Of a stretch of DNA of 40,363 nucleotides, positions 23,101 to 30,578 are shown piece after piece. Both the position numbers and the translations under genes were made by a program. The stretch's first letter is position 1. Every line of letters begins with the position of its first letter. The stretch lies in NCBI GenBank assembly GCA_023418315.1, contig JAEZZY010000078.1:1-40363 (forward strand). The letters are read 5' to 3'. This stretch comes from Bacteroidota bacterium (lineage in GTDB: Bacteria > Bacteroidota > Bacteroidia > Chitinophagales > Chitinophagaceae). A model generated the notes under the pieces. The model ran no database searches, had not been told where the DNA came from, and worked only from the letters and a program-made list of their open reading frames with translations.

Positions 23101-24997
23101 TGGTCATATCGTTTGCTGTCATTGAGGCGGAGAAGGTATGCCCTGTAACGGCAAAAGCACTTACATCAGCTACCAACAGATAGCGCCTCGCTGCGGAAAA
23201 AGCTGTTTGTCCGCTTACATTAAAAACCAGCGGATTGGCAAGCGCTATGCCGGCACCGCCTATAAGTACATCGCTTGTGTCCCATGCGCCATTGCTATTG
23301 ACATCATAGTACAATCTGAAATTGGAAAGATCATTTCCCGTAGCATTTCCACCGGTGGTGATGCTTGCCGAGGTAAAATCTATATTACCGTTGGCGCTTA
23401 GCTCAAAACCGAAAAGGGCTACATTAGTAAAGCCTTTATAGGCATAGCTTGTTGCGGGCGTACCGTTGCCGGTCAAGTTGAGCGCAGGAGCGCCATTCAG
23501 CCATTCGGCATAAAGCAGGGTATCATGAGCCGCCATGGTATAGTTGGTAGCGCCTGCGTTGTAGTGGGTTCCGGAGCCATTTGCCTGTGTGTTCCATCCA
23601 TTGAACGTATAGCCGGTTTTGTAGATACTGCCGGCATCGGCTAAGACGCGATTGCTATCATCAAACTCATAATGAGCAAGTGGAACATTCGTTCCGCCAT
23701 TAGCATCGTAGGTGATTTTATAGGCTTGACGGTAGAGGTAAATGTCATTTACACTGGTACTTGAACCATAACAACTGAATAAGCCCTGCCCGTTTCCACC
23801 GGAATTATTTTGGCGTAAATGGGGTCTATTAGAACCGTTTGCAGTAATATGCGCTACCTCTCCCGAAAAGCTGATTGACCAGGATCCGTTTGAGTCAAGC
23901 ATAGTTGTAGTTTGCAAATAATTATTGCTACTGCTTGGGGTATATAGATAACCATTGTTTAATGAATCGTAAAGCGCCCATGTATGCGGGATATTTCCGG
24001 TATCCAAAGTAAGTTCAAATCCTGTTGTGGTATTCGTATCCTGCGTGGACGGTTGAAAGGAAATCATACCCGGGAAAATGTTTGATAAGGCATAATTGGT
24101 GGTAGCCACTGCTCTATTATTCGTTTGTTGCATTCCTAAGGCATAGATACCGTTGCTGTGTTTGGCGATAACGTATTTCTTCCCCGCCACCAGTGCAGCA
24201 GTATCGGTTACGAGCTTGAAAGAAGGTAAATAGCCTACCGTAAGCGTAGCGGCAGAAGACACGCTATCTGTATTACTACAAGACTGATGCGCCGTAGCAC
24301 GATACTGATAACCGCTCATGCTATCAGGCGGCTGGCTGATAAAAAGAGAAGCCGTAGCAGCGCCGCTATATACACCTCCATTGGTGATAGATTGCCATCC
24401 GTTTCCGTCATTTACTTCCCAAGACCAGCTATCTGACGTACCTGCCACAGTGAATGTGGCTGTGCCCTCTGTAACCACAAGCTGGTTGGAAGGTGGCGTG
24501 GTAATCGTTGCGGGTGTGCAGACAAAAAACGAAATATCATCAAGCCTTACATCCCGCCCACCAGTGTTTGATTTTCTAAACCGCAATTTGAACTGTGTGG
24601 AGGAAGAAGCGGAAATATTGAAATTGCCGGAGGAAATATAGGTAGAACTTGTGGGTATGGCGGAGGTAAATGTTTGCGCAGTATTCCAGGTAACACCATT
24701 GTCCGTAGAATAATCCACAAAGCAGCCATTAAGTGTGGAACCGCTACCGAATGTCCCCACTTTAAATGACAAGACCGTTCCCATAGAATAACTGCTTACA
24801 TTAAATGCTTCCGAGACGATAGTGTCCCCATCTTCTAACAACCAGTAATTGGGTTTTTGAATACCACCCCCACTGTTGGTATAAATCCAACCGGCGGTAA
24901 GGGTATCGCAGCTATTACTGTGTATTTGCCCTATAGCACTCACACTCATAAGACAACACAACGCGCCCCATACATAAGGCCATTTTTTTTTCTTCAT
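20102..24997 (-). CDS. Giant T9SS-secreted surface protein (type A sorting domain)
   Basis: 1631 residues. Signal peptide about 1-24. Then: a jelly-roll/MAM-like region (25-170, ending LRFRKSNTGGRDVRLDDISF), an Ig-like domain (170-255, FTVAGTSDSWSWEV), a repeat-rich region with NNRAVATTNYAL, one InlB B-repeat-like unit (about 424-495: ITYDANGG...GYTFNGWNTQANGSG...TLLYAEW), a calcium-site-like stretch YYDVNSNGAWDTSDV, a long beta-helix or autotransporter-like stretch rich in Gly/Asn/Thr (650-1080) and a C-terminal type A sorting domain from about 1545 (NITVFPNPVSGN ... YKVKVMNLRTG). Predicted role: cell-surface adhesin or mechanical protein, exported by T9SS machinery not in this window. Three direct repeats precede it. 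Confidence 0.9.
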   Translation of the reverse strand: MKKKKWPYVWGALCCLMSVSAIGQIHSNSCDTLTAGWIYTNSGGGIQKPNYWLLEDGDTIVSEAFNVSSYSMGTVLSFKVGTFGSGSTLNGCFVDYSTDNGVTWNTAQTFTSAIPTSSTYISSGNFNISASSSTQFKLRFRKSNTGGRDVRLDDISFFVCTPATITTPPSNQLVVTEGTATFTVAGTSDSWSWEVNDGNGWQSITNGGVYSGAATASLFISQPPDSMSGYQYRATAHQSCSNTDSVSSAATLTVGYLPSFKLVTDTAALVAGKKYVIAKHSNGIYALGMQQTNNRAVATTNYALSNIFPGMISFQPSTQDTNTTTGFELTLDTGNIPHTWALYDSLNNGYLYTPSSSNNYLQTTTMLDSNGSWSISFSGEVAHITANGSNRPHLRQNNSGGNGQGLFSCYGSSTSVNDIYLYRQAYKITYDANGGTNVPLAHYEFDDSNRVLADAGSIYKTGYTFNGWNTQANGSGTHYNAGATNYTMAAHDTLLYAEWLNGAPALNLTGNGTPATSYAYKGFTNVALFGFELSANGNIDFTSASITTGGNATGNDLSNFRLYYDVNSNGAWDTSDVLIGGAGIALANPLVFNVSGQTAFSAARRYLLVADVSAFAVTGHTFSASMTANDMTTTGSNNGSASGNVQTIRPQSTDYFRTIAGGNWNNPAIWESTPDSITWSAATVAPLQQDVQAVIIRDSVMVNSPVTIDQLVIENGALLICDTIGLVIANGVGIDVEVKSGGVFAYYKVPDYTNNSEVRIRTGATLRMLGSGMTDSAQGVNSVAHVYEDASVLEWANNASNAGTPSSINVTFFPHVNAATVPIFRFSAPAGSWGSNTPTTVNGKLEIAGGITLKLQHAGTKTFRNGITGAGRLNQNGAGTILINGGTAELGDSGTIALTANGMRIDSNTVVVLSADKLIEGTGTLTIATGSDLVINGHVLQLDNAALAGGGTLSGSRSSELKITNTAADTSPFGTVKMNMSKPDTSNALAVLETERNLTIGTALSIYSRVDVGQNATLTTGGNLTLKSDSSATARVDDLSDNGGGAINGEVTVERHLPSHRAWRLIAPSVASTTQSIHDSWQEGGVSGAALPGYGVWITRPGANPATDGYDASSNGTSLQYWDAVGNTFTTPSNTDVTKPTDYGGAYSLFVRGDRTVTGTGSFVPTTLRVKGNIYSGNVSTGVMGPDFSFIPNPYPSSIDYEAIAGTAGDKYYVWDVRLGSIGAYRTVERTAPYTYQETPSGGTQHVANSVRYIQSGQAFFIPGSNAGGPSVPISFNENMKTASVPTGIHVFKTTNGAEEIAVNLNKISATDTLLADGLRIKYDVAFDSAITTEDIGKRNNINENLSVHQNGIDLVVTKLPLPAINDTVQFRFWNPSLSSYRLSFEANNISSFSGIYLLDNYLNTLTSINTSGNSIYDFTVTNVSGSYHPLRFALVFSPGAPLPVDGIVLYGKTEGKTALLNWTVQHENDVHHYEVQHSSDAGKTFTNIGTLTAKANNSSPASYAYKDENMGEGNNLYRIKSVATKGEAVYSNALSLFYKEALREKNITVFPNPVSGNILNIRFHNLAEGAYAIALYSATGTLISKAVVSHSGNTAFHTLSLDAKTAAGVYKVKVMNLRTGVAYTQSIQVQ

Positions 24998-25315
24998 TAT
25001 AGTTTGATTTTTGGTTTATAAATAGGTTTGTATGCACGGTTTATAAATAGGTTAAGAGTATTAGGTTTATAAATAGGTATAATAATATGACCAGCTATAT
25101 ATCAAACATTCCGTTTTTATAAAAATTGAAAATAATAAAATCCATTTTAAATATGCACTATTTTGACAATTTTTATTTTTTCATACTGTTTAGAAGGGCT
25201 GAGTAATTTATTGCTTCATAGGAGAACGGAATGAGTCCCTTCATAGGAGATTCTTTTCATCCAGCCTAAGTACCGCAACTATAGAAATTTCCTTCGCGAA
25301 GCCTATTTTTACACG
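24998..25315. other. 318-bp divergent intergenic region
   Basis: Very A+T-rich. It holds three 15-bp direct repeats (25013-25078) on the side of the T9SS gene and otherwise no gene. On the plus-strand side a TATTTTTA box (25304-25311) lies just before the 81-residue gene. No tRNA, terminator or IS end is visible. Confidence 0.7.
25013..25078. repeat. Three tandem 15-bp direct repeats upstream of the T9SS gene
   Basis: GGTTTATAAATAGGT occurs perfectly at 25013-25027, 25038-25052 and 25064-25078, at steps of 25 and 26 bp, 15 to 81 bases before the ATG of the giant surface protein gene. Each contains the palindrome TTTATAAA. The spacing suits repeated protein binding on one side of the helix (about 2.4 turns) or repeated RNA-binding sites in the leader. 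Function inferred. Confidence 0.85.
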
Positions 25316-25561
25316 ATGGCGCGCAATTTTTCCACCCTCATTCATTACAACAAACAAAAGCTGACTGCGGTTTTCCTGCCGGTTATGCTGCAAAACGGTT
25401 TGCATTATGAAGTGAATGTAAAAAGCTATCCGAGGTTTATGATGCGCTGGAGTGAACTGGGCAGATACGACCTGGTGGAAAATGAAGAACTAAACATCGC
25501 TGACGTACCTTACGAACTGGTACTGGCAGTGAGCGAAGTATTAGACAAATTGAAAAAATAA
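25316..25561 (+). CDS. Small conserved-looking hypothetical protein (81 aa)
   Basis: It begins MARNFSTLIHYNKQKLTAVF and contains YEVNVKSYPRFMMRWSELGRYDLVE, ending in a helix AVSEVLDKLKK. It is acidic towards the C-terminus and has no signal peptide. The pattern is familiar from small uncharacterised proteins of Bacteroidota encoded next to core genes; I do not know a function. It is 7 bp from aroE and probably in one operon with it. A TATTTTTA box ends 4 bases before the ATG. Confidence 0.75.
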   Translation: MARNFSTLIHYNKQKLTAVFLPVMLQNGLHYEVNVKSYPRFMMRWSELGRYDLVENEELNIADVPYELVLAVSEVLDKLKK

Positions 25562-25568
25562 AACCCCA

Positions 25569-26300
25569 ATGAGCGCAGTTTACGGAATTATCGGCTACCC
25601 TTTATCGCATAGTTTTTCCCCCGATTATTTTCATGAAAAATTTACACGAGAAAAAATCAATGCACAATACAAAGCCTTTGAAATACCGAACCTCCATTAC
25701 CTGAGTGAACTACTAAAGAATCACCCGAAGCTCAGAGGGCTTAATGTAACGTTGCCTCATAAGCAAACCATCATAGACCATCTGGATGCGCTCAGTACCG
25801 AAGCCGCAGAAATAGGCGCTGTAAATTGCATTGACATTCGCGACGGCATATTGAAAGGATATAATACCGATGCCATAGGGTTTGAACGCTCCTTTGCTCC
25901 TTTGCTGAAAGAGCCGCATCAAAAAGCCTTAGTGCTCGGTACCGGTGGCGCGGCACAAGCGGTAAACTATGTGTTGAAAAAACGGCAAATTCCGTATCTG
26001 AATGTCTCAAGAAAAAAAACCGCCACTACCATCACCTACGAAGAAATAACCGGAAAACTGCTGGAAGAATATACCATCCTCATCAACACCACACCTGTAG
26101 GGATGTACCCGCATGTAGATGAGACACCCCGCATCCCGTTTGTATTTATCTATCGAAATCACTTGCTCTATGATCTTATCTATAATCCCGAAGAAACCAG
26201 GTTTCTTTCTTTAGGAAAAGCACAAGGAGCACTTGTAAAAAACGGCATGGAAATGTTACTGCTGCAGGCAGAAGTAAGCTGGGAAATATGGAACAGTTAG
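25569..26300 (+). CDS. aroE: Shikimate dehydrogenase
   Basis: 243 residues, slightly short for the family. It reduces 3-dehydroshikimate to shikimate with NADPH. The N-terminal substrate domain has GYPLSHSFSP (S13, S15), NVTLPHK with the catalytic K65, and KGYNTDAIGFERS with D101. The nucleotide fold carries VLGTGGAAQAV (122-132). The C-terminal part INTTPVGMYPH and GMEMLLLQA are typical. It follows the small 81-residue gene by 7 bp and converges on the methyltransferase with a 15-bp gap, with no hairpin between them. Confidence 0.95.
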   Translation: MSAVYGIIGYPLSHSFSPDYFHEKFTREKINAQYKAFEIPNLHYLSELLKNHPKLRGLNVTLPHKQTIIDHLDALSTEAAEIGAVNCIDIRDGILKGYNTDAIGFERSFAPLLKEPHQKALVLGTGGAAQAVNYVLKKRQIPYLNVSRKKTATTITYEEITGKLLEEYTILINTTPVGMYPHVDETPRIPFVFIYRNHLLYDLIYNPEETRFLSLGKAQGALVKNGMEMLLLQAEVSWEIWNS

Positions 26301-26315
26301 CTGCCCTATAAACCC

Positions 26316-27107
26316 TTATCCAACCGTATAATATACGCAGGTAGTTACAAAATTTCTGAAATAAGGAAGAGCGCCGAGCAGCGCAAATTGTTTGCGCGGA
26401 GTCAAGCCGAATTTGTATTTATAAATCGGGTTGATGAGATAATCTTGTTTGTTGAAGATAATAAGTTTGCTGTCTTCTATTATTTTTTCAAACCGCTCTA
26501 TCGTAATGCCCGTATCTTTTATCTCGCTTAGTTCCTGGATTACGCCCTCATCTTCCTTAAAAAGTTTCAGGATTTTCAGATAAAGGGATTTGGGCAGGAT
26601 GTGGTAATAAGGCATCATGCTGGCTATTTTATGACGTGCTATCTGCTGATGCCCGCCAAACGGCATATACCACGGCGGAAAGCCAAAAAAGATAATGCCG
26701 CCTTCTCGCAAAAACTTCTTGAGATGCGGAATGAAGTTTTCCTGCTCCGGTACATGTTCGATTACATCTTTGAGAATGATGACATCAAAATGATTTTTAT
26801 ATCGGTTTACAAAATCTTCCTCATAGATATTTTGTGTAAGAAATAGGGCTTTCCCGTTTGTTACGGCTTCGGATAAAAATTCGTTTGCCAGTTCTATTCG
26901 GGGAGCGGCAAGGTCCACGCCTACGCACGTGCAGCCTTTGTCTATAAACGGCTTCAGCACACCTCCTTCCCCACAGCCTACTTCCATTACCCGCACTCCT
27001 TCGTCCATTTTTTTTGTTTCTTCTATAAAAGGAAGAACATAGGCTGCTGCATTATCCACCTGCTGGTCAAACCGTACTCTGTCGTCTTTATGTTGCTTTA
27101 GTGCCAA
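26316..27107 (-). CDS. Class I SAM-dependent methyltransferase
   Basis: 263 residues. Motif I is VMEVGCGEGG (40-49), the acidic end of strand 2 is D65 in GVDLAAP, and motif for strand 4 is DVIILKDVIEHVPEQE. The C-terminal 90 residues are particular to a Bacteroidota subgroup and give no substrate clue. The start is TTG, 27107-27105: there is no earlier ATG, an in-frame stop lies shortly upstream, and the next ATG (residue 34) would remove the conserved N-terminal helix (KDDRVRFDQQVDNAAAYVLP). It lies 22 bp downstream of the DAHPS-CM gene and is likely co-transcribed. Confidence 0.85.
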   Translation of the reverse strand: MALKQHKDDRVRFDQQVDNAAAYVLPFIEETKKMDEGVRVMEVGCGEGGVLKPFIDKGCTCVGVDLAAPRIELANEFLSEAVTNGKALFLTQNIYEEDFVNRYKNHFDVIILKDVIEHVPEQENFIPHLKKFLREGGIIFFGFPPWYMPFGGHQQIARHKIASMMPYYHILPKSLYLKILKLFKEDEGVIQELSEIKDTGITIERFEKIIEDSKLIIFNKQDYLINPIYKYKFGLTPRKQFALLGALPYFRNFVTTCVYYTVG

Positions 27108-27129
27108 GGTCGAAAATTAAAAAACTAAA

Positions 27130-28209
27130 TTAAGAATTTGCGGGTTTGTCTGTACGTTTCATGATGTCTATTTGCCTGCGGATGCTTTCATCATGTATGA
27201 GGCGGTACAGTTCTTCGGTAAATTTTGTATTAAGGTATTGGCGGGCACCGCGTTCACTGCGGCTTTCCAGTATCTCGTTCCACCGCTCCGGCTGGAAGGC
27301 GGTCATGTTACAATCTTTTTTTACGGAGCCGATACGGTCGCTCAGCGTCATTCTTCTTACCAGCAGGTCTATGATTTCCGCATCTATGCCGTCCATGAGT
27401 TGGCGCAGGTATTCCAGTTCGCTGCTTTTGATCGCATCTTCGGTAGATTGTTTTCTGATGACCAGCTGTTGCAGCATTTCATGGAGCTGCATAGGCGTAA
27501 GCTGTTGGGCAGCATCACTCAGTGCATTTGCCGGGTTGGGGTGCGCTTCTATCATCAATCCGTTAAAACCCATATCCATAGCCTTTTGCGCTACTTCTTT
27601 TACTAAGGCCGCTTTTCCGGTAATATGGCTGGGGTCGCAGATCATAAACAGGTCATTCCTTCTGCGCTTCAGTTCTATAGGGAGAATCCAGTTGGGGTGA
27701 TTACGGTATTGAGCAGAATCATTGTACGAGGAAAATCCGCGATGAACAGCGGCTATTTTTTTTATACCGGCTTTTTCAAAACGTTGAATAGCGCCCTCCC
27801 AAAGATCTATATCCGGCGTTACGGGATTTTTTATCATTACCGGAATTTCGACGCCTTTCAGGCAATCTGCCAGCTCCTGCACGTGAAAAGGATTGACCAC
27901 TGTGCGCGCGCCAATCCACACTACATCTATATCATATTTTAAAGCCAGTTCTATATGTAACGGCTGGGCTACTTCTATAGCCATCGGTAAGCCGTATTGT
28001 TTTTTTGCTTCCTGAAGCCATTGTAAAGCCGTTTCTCCTCTTCCTTCAAAATATCCGGGCTTGGTACGTGGTTTCCATACACCGGCACGAAACATATCTA
28101 TGCCACTTTGGAAGAGTGCTTTGGCGGTTTCCAGTACTTGTCCCCGCGACTCAGCGCTACACGGACCGGCTATGATGAACGGCTTATCACGCGTCTCAAA
28201 TACTAACAT
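27130..28209 (-). CDS. Bifunctional 3-deoxy-7-phosphoheptulonate synthase/chorismate mutase
   Basis: About 359 residues from ATG 28209; a TTG at 28218 would add three. The N-terminal 260 residues form a type I-beta (KDO8P-like) DAHP synthase: PFIIAGPCSAESRGQ, KPRTKPGYFEGRG, AAVHRGFSSY and CDPSHITGKAA. The C-terminal 95 residues form an AroQ chorismate mutase: YLRQLMDGIDAEIIDLLVRR, then MTLSDRIGSVKKD. The first step of aromatic synthesis is thus joined to the chorismate-to-prephenate step, a fusion known in Bacteroidota where the mutase domain lets prephenate regulate the synthase. A perfect TACCTTTG (28223-28216) ends 6 bases before the ATG, so the ATG may be the first base of the mRNA. Confidence 0.94.
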   Translation of the reverse strand: MLVFETRDKPFIIAGPCSAESRGQVLETAKALFQSGIDMFRAGVWKPRTKPGYFEGRGETALQWLQEAKKQYGLPMAIEVAQPLHIELALKYDIDVVWIGARTVVNPFHVQELADCLKGVEIPVMIKNPVTPDIDLWEGAIQRFEKAGIKKIAAVHRGFSSYNDSAQYRNHPNWILPIELKRRRNDLFMICDPSHITGKAALVKEVAQKAMDMGFNGLMIEAHPNPANALSDAAQQLTPMQLHEMLQQLVIRKQSTEDAIKSSELEYLRQLMDGIDAEIIDLLVRRMTLSDRIGSVKKDCNMTAFQPERWNEILESRSERGARQYLNTKFTEELYRLIHDESIRRQIDIMKRTDKPANS

Positions 28210-28215
28210 GGCTTG

Positions 28216-28223
28216 CAAAGGTA
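28216..28223 (-). promoter_or_regulatory. -7 element just before the DAHPS-CM start
   Basis: TACCTTTG on the minus strand matches TAnnTTTG exactly and ends 6 bases before ATG 28209, overlapping the alternative TTG start. This argues for the ATG and for a leaderless mRNA. No good -33 TTTG is visible at the usual spacing. Confidence 0.45.
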
Positions 28224-28323
28224 ATGGTTAGCGCCTATCTGTTGCCGCAGAAGATGCCGCAAATATTCTATAGAATGGATGCGGGTATCGGTATTTGTGG
28301 TCAATAAATCAGGTTGGAGTGTT

Positions 28324-28331
28324 TATTTTTG
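28324..28331 (+). promoter_or_regulatory. -7 element just before ligA
   Basis: TATTTTTG fits TAnnTTTG and ends 7 bases before the ligA ATG. If used, transcription would begin at or next to the start codon. No -33 element at standard spacing is visible. Confidence 0.4.
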
Positions 28332-28338
28332 ACCTACG

Positions 28339-30432
28339 ATGTACACACCCGAACAGGAAAAATATTTTTACGAACAAGGAAAATACTTGCTGGATACCCA
28401 GGAAGAAGCTATTGAAGAAACCATTACCCGCCTTAGGGAAGTGATTCTCTATGCCGACTGGAAATATTATGTGCAAAGCGAGCCCGTGTTTTCCGATTTT
28501 GAATATGATAGTCTGTATAAAAAGTTGCTGGCGCTGGAGGAAAAATATCCGGAGCATCTTACCGACGACAGCCCTACCCAGCGCGTGGCAAAAGGACTTA
28601 CTGAAAAATTTCCGCCGGTAGCCCATTTGGTGCCGATGCTGAGCCTGGATAATACCTACAATGCACAAGACCTCCGCGATTGGGACAGACGTTGCAAAGA
28701 ATATGCAGGAACAGACCGCATAACCTATTGTGCGGAGCCAAAGTATGACGGGGCAAGCATCTCTCTAATCTATGAAAACGGGAAACTGGTGCGCGGCGCC
28801 ACCCGCGGCGACGGGGTGATGGGTGAAGAAATTACGACCAATATCCGGCAAATAAAATCCATCCCTCTTTCTGCCGGATTCGTAAAAGACGGAGTGCAAC
28901 AAATAGAAATCCGCGGCGAAGTGGTGATTCACAAAGACGTATTTGCGGCTTACAACGAGCAACGTACAAAAGACAATCTGCCGCCGCTTGCCAATCCGCG
29001 GAATGCCGCATCGGGCACACTCCGCATCTTAGACCCGGAAGAAGTACGCCGGCGCAAATTATCGGCTATATTATACCACATCAGCGATTATACCCTGCAA
29101 CAAACAAATACAAAACCCGCTGCTTTAGACAGCCATTACAACGCTCTGGAGTGGCTTTACCGGCTTGGCTTTCCTACGCCTGTAGCCGAAATGAAGCAAT
29201 TCCGCAACATAGATGAGGTGATTGATTTTTGCAGTGAATTTGAAATGCGCAGAGATAGCCTGCCCTATGAAGTAGATGGCTTGGTCATCAAGGTAAACCG
29301 CTTTGACCTGCAAGAAAAAATGGGCATGACCTCCCACCATCCGCGCTGGGCAGTGGCTTATAAATTCAAAGCAAGGCAGGCTACGAGTAAATTGTTGCGT
29401 GTGGAATTTCAAGTAGGCAGAACCGGAACCATCACACCCGTAGCCAAGATAGAACCCACACCCATAGGCGGCGTTACGGTGTCTTCCATTTCTTTATTCA
29501 ATGAAGATGTGATTCGCGAAAAAGATGTGAAGATCGGCGATACGGTTTTAGTGGAGCGGGCGGGCGATGTCATTCCCTATATCGTAAAGCCTTTGAGTGA
29601 ATTGCGTACCGGTGAAGAGCAAGAGATTCTCTTTCCTACACATTGCCCCGATTGCCATCAACTCTTAGAAAAGCCAGAAGAAGAAGCAGTATGGCGTTGT
29701 ATCAATATCTCTTGTCCTTCGCAAGTGGTAGAAAGGTTAATTCATTTTTGCAGCAAAGATGCGATGGACATCCGCGGTATGGGCGGCGCCAATGTAAAAA
29801 AATTCTACGATCTCCATATCATCAAAGACATACCCGGCCTATACACCATCAATTGGAGCCGCATACAAGGCTTGGAAGGATTCGGTGAAAAATCCATCAG
29901 CAATCTGCAAACGGCTATAGCGAACAGCAAAACGCAGCCCTTGCACCGTGTTCTCTTCGGCTTGGGCATACGGCATGTAGGCGAAACAATGGCTAAGACG
30001 CTGGCAAATGCCGTGCAGCACATCAAAGAATTGTATGACTGGAATATAGAAAAACTCACCACGCTTGAAGATGTAGGCCCGAAAGTAGCGACTACGGTTT
30101 TTGATTTTTTCCGTCTTCCGGAAAACCGTCATCTGATAGATATGCTGGAGCAGCAAGGCGTAAACCTCACTAATACGAACAGCAAGCAAAAAGCTACCGA
30201 CGGCAGCCTCAGCGGCAAGACTTTTTTATTCACCGGCACACTCAGTCATTTCAAACGCAGCGATGCCGAAGCGATGGTGGAAGAAAAAGGCGGAACAATC
30301 GTAAGCGGTGTGAGCAGCAAGCTACACTACCTCATCGTAGGCGCGGATGCCGGCTCCAAACTGGAAAAGGCAAAAAAAATAGGAACGGTAACGATCTTGA
30401 CAGAAGAAGAATTTCTGAAGATGATAGGGTAA
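28339..30432 (+). CDS. ligA: NAD-dependent DNA ligase LigA
   Basis: 697 residues. It seals nicks using NAD. Domain Ia has YYVQSEPVFSDFEYDSLYKK; the adenylated lysine is K135 in AEPKYDGAS. The OB fold follows (QVGRTGTITPVAKIEP). The zinc finger has C436, C439, C454 and C459. Helix-hairpin-helix repeats span about 475-610 (GLEGFGEKSISNLQ, FGLGIRHVGETMA, LEDVGPKVA). The BRCT domain (about 622-697) starts LSGKTFLFTGTLSHFKRSDA. It is a single transcription unit, divergent from DAHPS-CM. Confidence 0.97.
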   Translation: MYTPEQEKYFYEQGKYLLDTQEEAIEETITRLREVILYADWKYYVQSEPVFSDFEYDSLYKKLLALEEKYPEHLTDDSPTQRVAKGLTEKFPPVAHLVPMLSLDNTYNAQDLRDWDRRCKEYAGTDRITYCAEPKYDGASISLIYENGKLVRGATRGDGVMGEEITTNIRQIKSIPLSAGFVKDGVQQIEIRGEVVIHKDVFAAYNEQRTKDNLPPLANPRNAASGTLRILDPEEVRRRKLSAILYHISDYTLQQTNTKPAALDSHYNALEWLYRLGFPTPVAEMKQFRNIDEVIDFCSEFEMRRDSLPYEVDGLVIKVNRFDLQEKMGMTSHHPRWAVAYKFKARQATSKLLRVEFQVGRTGTITPVAKIEPTPIGGVTVSSISLFNEDVIREKDVKIGDTVLVERAGDVIPYIVKPLSELRTGEEQEILFPTHCPDCHQLLEKPEEEAVWRCINISCPSQVVERLIHFCSKDAMDIRGMGGANVKKFYDLHIIKDIPGLYTINWSRIQGLEGFGEKSISNLQTAIANSKTQPLHRVLFGLGIRHVGETMAKTLANAVQHIKELYDWNIEKLTTLEDVGPKVATTVFDFFRLPENRHLIDMLEQQGVNLTNTNSKQKATDGSLSGKTFLFTGTLSHFKRSDAEAMVEEKGGTIVSGVSSKLHYLIVGADAGSKLEKAKKIGTVTILTEEEFLKMIG

Positions 30433-30578
30433 GGATTGCTTGGATATAGGGCAGTCAATACATACGCTCTCGAGTAGTGCTGCAGCGCTTGTAGAATAGC
30501 ACAGCAGGTAATAAAATTGGAAGTAATCATCATTTTGTGTAGGTTTAACAAAAGTTTATTCACTTATAAAAATGTTTT

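Noticed and set aside
25013..25078. CRISPR-like array
   Set aside because: Repeats of 15 bp with only 10-11 bp between them, three copies and no cas genes; too short for CRISPR repeats and spacers.
26300..26316. Terminator between aroE and the convergent methyltransferase
   Set aside because: The 15-bp gap has no inverted repeat or T-run; the two units probably overlap at their 3' ends.
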